A stretch of 64,000 nucleotides of DNA from Amaranthus tricolor (Eukaryota; Streptophyta; Magnoliopsida; Caryophyllales; Amaranthaceae), in contig NC_080049.1 in NCBI RefSeq assembly GCF_026212465.1, forward strand, positions 36,930,885-36,994,884, written 5' to 3'. Below are positions 60,796-64,000 of this stretch, in pieces. The translations under genes were made by a program, and so were the position numbers. The notes beneath the pieces are model-generated. The model saw nothing but the letters and a program-made list of their open reading frames with translations. It had not been told where the DNA came from and did not search any database. The stretch's first letter is position 1. The number at the start of each line of letters is the position of its first letter.

Positions 60796-61070
60796 CTCCA
60801 TGACGGGTGTTTCCATTTATATTCGTTTGCAAAATTATTTTAATTGTCACATTTTTTTTTGTCAATCTTTTTTTTTACCTAAATATCTTTAGTTCACACA
60901 AGTAATTACAAATACACCCCCATATACCTTACTTACCCAACTATTCTTCACTACTTACCCTTCATTAATTACCCTTCACTACTTACCCAACTACCACCTT
61001 TTTAATGGAACCCACACTACCCTTAATAACCGTGCCAAGCAAATGAAACAATTATATTGATGTGGAGGAG
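60796..61070. mobile_element. Stowaway-like MITE, copy 3
   Basis: Mirror of 29979-30253, same length, TA-flanked. Confidence 0.5.
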
Positions 61071-61709
61071 TATATTTTTGATTTTAGTCATCCATATAAT
61101 TTTTTGACTAAGTTGAAATCTTAACATGATATTTGGCCCAATGTGTTGAATGATTATAATTTTGATTCTTAAAGATCTCTTATTTTAAGTATAATTAATA
61201 AAAATATGAGAAGAATATGTATTGGATTTAGATTTCTAACTTAATAGACTCTGGTGTTAATAGACATATATAGTAACTCAAGTTGGTCTTGAGTTTTTGC
61301 TTCATACTGTTATGGATTTGCACTTGATTTGTAATTCTCTCAGCTGCTGTCTGTAATAATGCGGAGTATATGGCTTACATTTAAAGATCAAAGTAGTACA
61401 AAAAAACCAAAAAAGTGATAAATTCAGTGAAGGTATTATTTGATGGCGTAAGGAATGATGGCATGCTATGAAACATATATGACGTGTGCCATGCTGCGTT
61501 TATGAAGCATATCTTGGTTGCTACTCTGCGTATGTATATAGTTCTAGATTGCAACAAAACAATTATGCACTAAAATTAAGTTGGATATATATTACTCCCT
61601 TTGCTTCTTTAAGTTTGCACTCTAGAATTTAAAAATCTTTTTCATATTTAAATTTTAACATGCAAACTCAAAGTAATAGTCGAATTAGAGGAAGTAATGA
61701 CTTAAAAAG
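61071..61709. other. Upstream flank of HCT-like gene 3
   Basis: Mirror of 29340-29978; nothing else recognised. Confidence 0.45.
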
Positions 61710-62321
61710 TAGACCAGTGCAATGGGTCGAATACTAGCCAGGTCGAGCTTTACTTTAAATGCGCCGAGCCTGCCGAATCTTACAAAGCAGTAAACTGGCT
61801 TTGGGCCGGGCTTAATAGCCCAGCTCGATCTTACCCAACCCATATCATACTTATTACGACAATTACAACATTTTATTATAAAAGGTATTTTTCTTTTAGT
61901 AAATTAGCATCAATTTAATTTTTTTTTAATTGAGATTATGACACAGTTATACCTCTACTATGAAAAATCACAGAAATAAAGGTAATTTCCATTCAACGAC
62001 TCTAAGTCGTGGCAAATTATGATCAGTTCAGTTAATTCATGGGTCATTTTCTCAGTCTTCGATTTCTAACTAATATATGTGGATAATAATTTTAACTTCA
62101 ATAAAATTAAATTAGTAATTATGATTCACCTCTTAAAGTTGTAAGAAATTAAAACTTTTAGATCAGAAGATAAAAAAATATATAGTAAAAGTTGATAATA
62201 TAGTGTAGAGCTCGTCAAAAGCGCGTTTATAACCCGCTCCTTGTATAATATAAGTTGACCTTTAAAAGTCCGACCCGTTGAAGCCCATCTAATAAAGGGT
62301 TGAACCTGGGGGCACGATGAG
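61710..62321. mobile_element. hAT-type MITE, copy 3, one end deleted
   Basis: It keeps the tagaccagtgcaatgggtc end but stops at gggcacgatgag (62321), about 21 bp short of the other terminus, and then jumps to sequence equivalent to about 28290 of the left arm. The missing piece includes the coding-like fragment at 28450-28659. Confidence 0.65.
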
Positions 62322-63262
62322 AATGAACGTCTTTGGCAAACGATATTCATAGCTAATAGCTTATTATAGTGCTTAATTTTACCAGCTTATTTGGCATGCT
62401 GATTTGAAACTCATGGCTAGAAGCAGGTTGTTCAAAATAGCCAACACTAGTCGATACATAGCTCAACTAAGTCATCTACCAAACACTACCAATCTTGACT
62501 CAGCTTGTTTGCAAAGTAACCTTTTTCAAGTCCTAAACCTCTAGCAATTTGGTCTAAGAGTTCTATTCACAATTCCTTTGTTTTTGTTATGTATTCTCAT
62601 ACGATATCCCTACATACAGATACACATACATATATACGCGGAGGTTAGCTAGATCCACCTATAGATGGTTATAGTATAACTTCATAATATAAGACGGTCT
62701 CAGTATGAGATGCGCCTCATACATGAGTTTAATAGCTCATCTAAAATATTTTATGAGAATATAAAATCCTTGTATTTAGGAGATTTATCAGGCTAGTATG
62801 GGCTGCATTCTTGGAGGGTAGAGCATCTTTTGGGCAATGCCATCTCCCCGCAAATGGAGCTCTTCATCATTAGATTGTGAAATCCATCTTAAATTTTGAC
62901 ATGTCTACGTGTGAGGAATAAAATCTTAAACTCCACAAAATCTTAATGTTGTTTTTTACATTAAGTACGAAGTTCTAACATAACTTGCTCATCCAACCCA
63001 ACCAAGTGATTGTTCGATAATGCACACAAACCATCCAAGCAAGACCTCAACAACTAGATATGCTTGTACCCTTTCGACAATTCTCATTGCTCTAGCAAGT
63101 TGCTCACTTGAGCATTTTAGCGCTCATTTGTGCAATAGTATTTGCTAGCGTGCTACTTGCTCCCTGACATTCGCTTGCCTTTGCAAGCTTTGTGCTCGTT
63201 CAAGCATAAGCTATATAGCCTATACACTGCCTTGAAAGCAATACTTGCTCTTTTAAAACTAA
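62322..63262. other. Non-coding stretch, right arm
   Basis: Mirror of about 27354-28290 with more base changes than the inner arms; nothing recognised. Confidence 0.5.
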
Positions 63263-63604
63263 GGGAAATTATCAACGGTACTTTTGAGTTTTTGCATTTT
63301 ATCAATGGTAATCCTTAAGTTGTTTTTTATTATCAATGGTACCTTTGTTTTACAACCATAATCTTTTTTAACTTTTTCCGTCCAATATTGTTCAAAACCG
63401 TTAACTTTCTTTTTATGTTTTGAAGTGAAAAATAAAAGAAAACGAAAAAAGTAAACGGTTTTAGACGACTTTTGACAGAAAATGTTTAAAAATGTTACAA
63501 TTGTAAAACACTCAATAGTACGAGGGTACTATTGATAATAAAAAAAACCTTAGAAATGCCATTAATAAAGCGTTAAAACTCAAATGTACCATTGATAATT
63601 TCCC
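63263..63604. mobile_element. MULE-type MITE, copy 3, intact target duplication
   Basis: 342 bp with gggaaattatca at the left and tgataatttccc at the right, flanked on both sides by taaaactaa (63254-63262, 63605-63613). This is the clearest evidence for the element's limits in all three copies. Confidence 0.82.
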
Positions 63605-63743
63605 TAAAACTAATCATTGCTTGTTAGAGTACTTCATCAATGCTCATGCTACTTCTTGCAAAATCTCTTGCTTGGACGAGCTAGCTTATTACTTACCCGT
63701 CTGAGCACCTCATTTTTATTGCTTAAAAATAATTTAACCTAGG

Positions 63744-63748
<5 letters not shown>

Positions 63749-63826
<78 letters not shown>
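63749..63826. repeat. (TA)n microsatellite, copy 3
   Basis: About 78 bp of AT dinucleotides, the shortest of the three. Confidence 0.97.
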
Positions 63827-63830
<4 letters not shown>

Positions 63831-64000
63831 AGTTTTGTTTATTCATCCCATGTTTATCATGATAATATATGACATTTAGAATTCTTTTTATTTAATTGGG
63901 AACGCGTTATGCTTAAGCTATTTTGACGAATAACAGTATTACATCTATATCTACTTTATATGTGAACAACCCCATAAAATTAATTGTAACAACTCACAGG

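Larger units (their letters stand above)
49209..64000. repeat. Right arm of giant palindrome
   Basis: Mirror of 26588-49205, shorter because it lacks the 7.3-kb MULE, the hAT remnant in the HCT-like intron and a roughly 430-bp segment near 62321. It gains a 380-bp MITE in that intron. The match is still running at the window end. Confidence 0.96.

Overview
The window is nuclear DNA from a flowering plant. It is AT-rich, has spliced genes with GT-AG introns, and carries Ty1/copia, MULE, hAT, PIF/Harbinger and Stowaway-like elements. The two host gene families present are a BAHD acyltransferase of the HCT type and cytosolic sulfotransferases (SOT). Repeats carrying the motif gagacggtctca suggest, weakly, an Amaranthaceae/Chenopodiaceae-type Caryophyllales genome; the species cannot be named from the sequence. 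All comparisons between copies were made by eye.

The layout is a stack of segmental duplications. (1) 1-12890 and 21566-34468 are direct copies of one unit: a decayed copia element, the 5' half of a carboxylesterase pseudogene, MITEs and an HCT-like gene. (2) 12891-20636 between them is a patchwork: an inverted hAT remnant, a PIF/Harbinger element, a 3'-truncated MULE, a second copia family, and the 3' half of the esterase pseudogene, which abuts the copia 5' LTR at 20637. (3) From about 26.6 kb to the window end is a giant palindrome centred on a 3-bp spacer at 49206-49208. Each arm carries two intronless SOT genes (SOT-A, SOT-B), a deletion-derivative MULE and one HCT-like gene. (4) The left arm alone holds a 7338-bp MULE (37855-45192) with a 9-bp target duplication; the right arm keeps the unoccupied site at 53213-53221.

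The host coding capacity is three intact two-exon HCT-like genes (8818-11893 +, 30396-33471 +, 57578-60653 -) and four intact SOT genes (34609-35673 -, 45818-46918 +, 51496-52596 -, 55376-56440 +). BAHD acylation and sulfation are both decorating reactions of phenylpropanoid/flavonoid-type metabolism, so this may be an amplified specialised-metabolism locus, but co-function is inference only.

The most interesting system is the large MULE. It carries two convergent genes: a plant-mobile-domain (PMD, MAIN-like) gene, and a MULE transposase fused to a C-terminal OTU-type cysteine protease domain with its Cys and His motifs. Each gene has one in-frame TAG. The element ends carry strikingly palindromic repeats built on GTCGCCCAGATCTGGGCGAC. 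Related pieces lie at 16128-17875, 36058-37735 (mirrored at 53332-54985) and, as a 380-bp MITE, in the intron of the third HCT-like gene.
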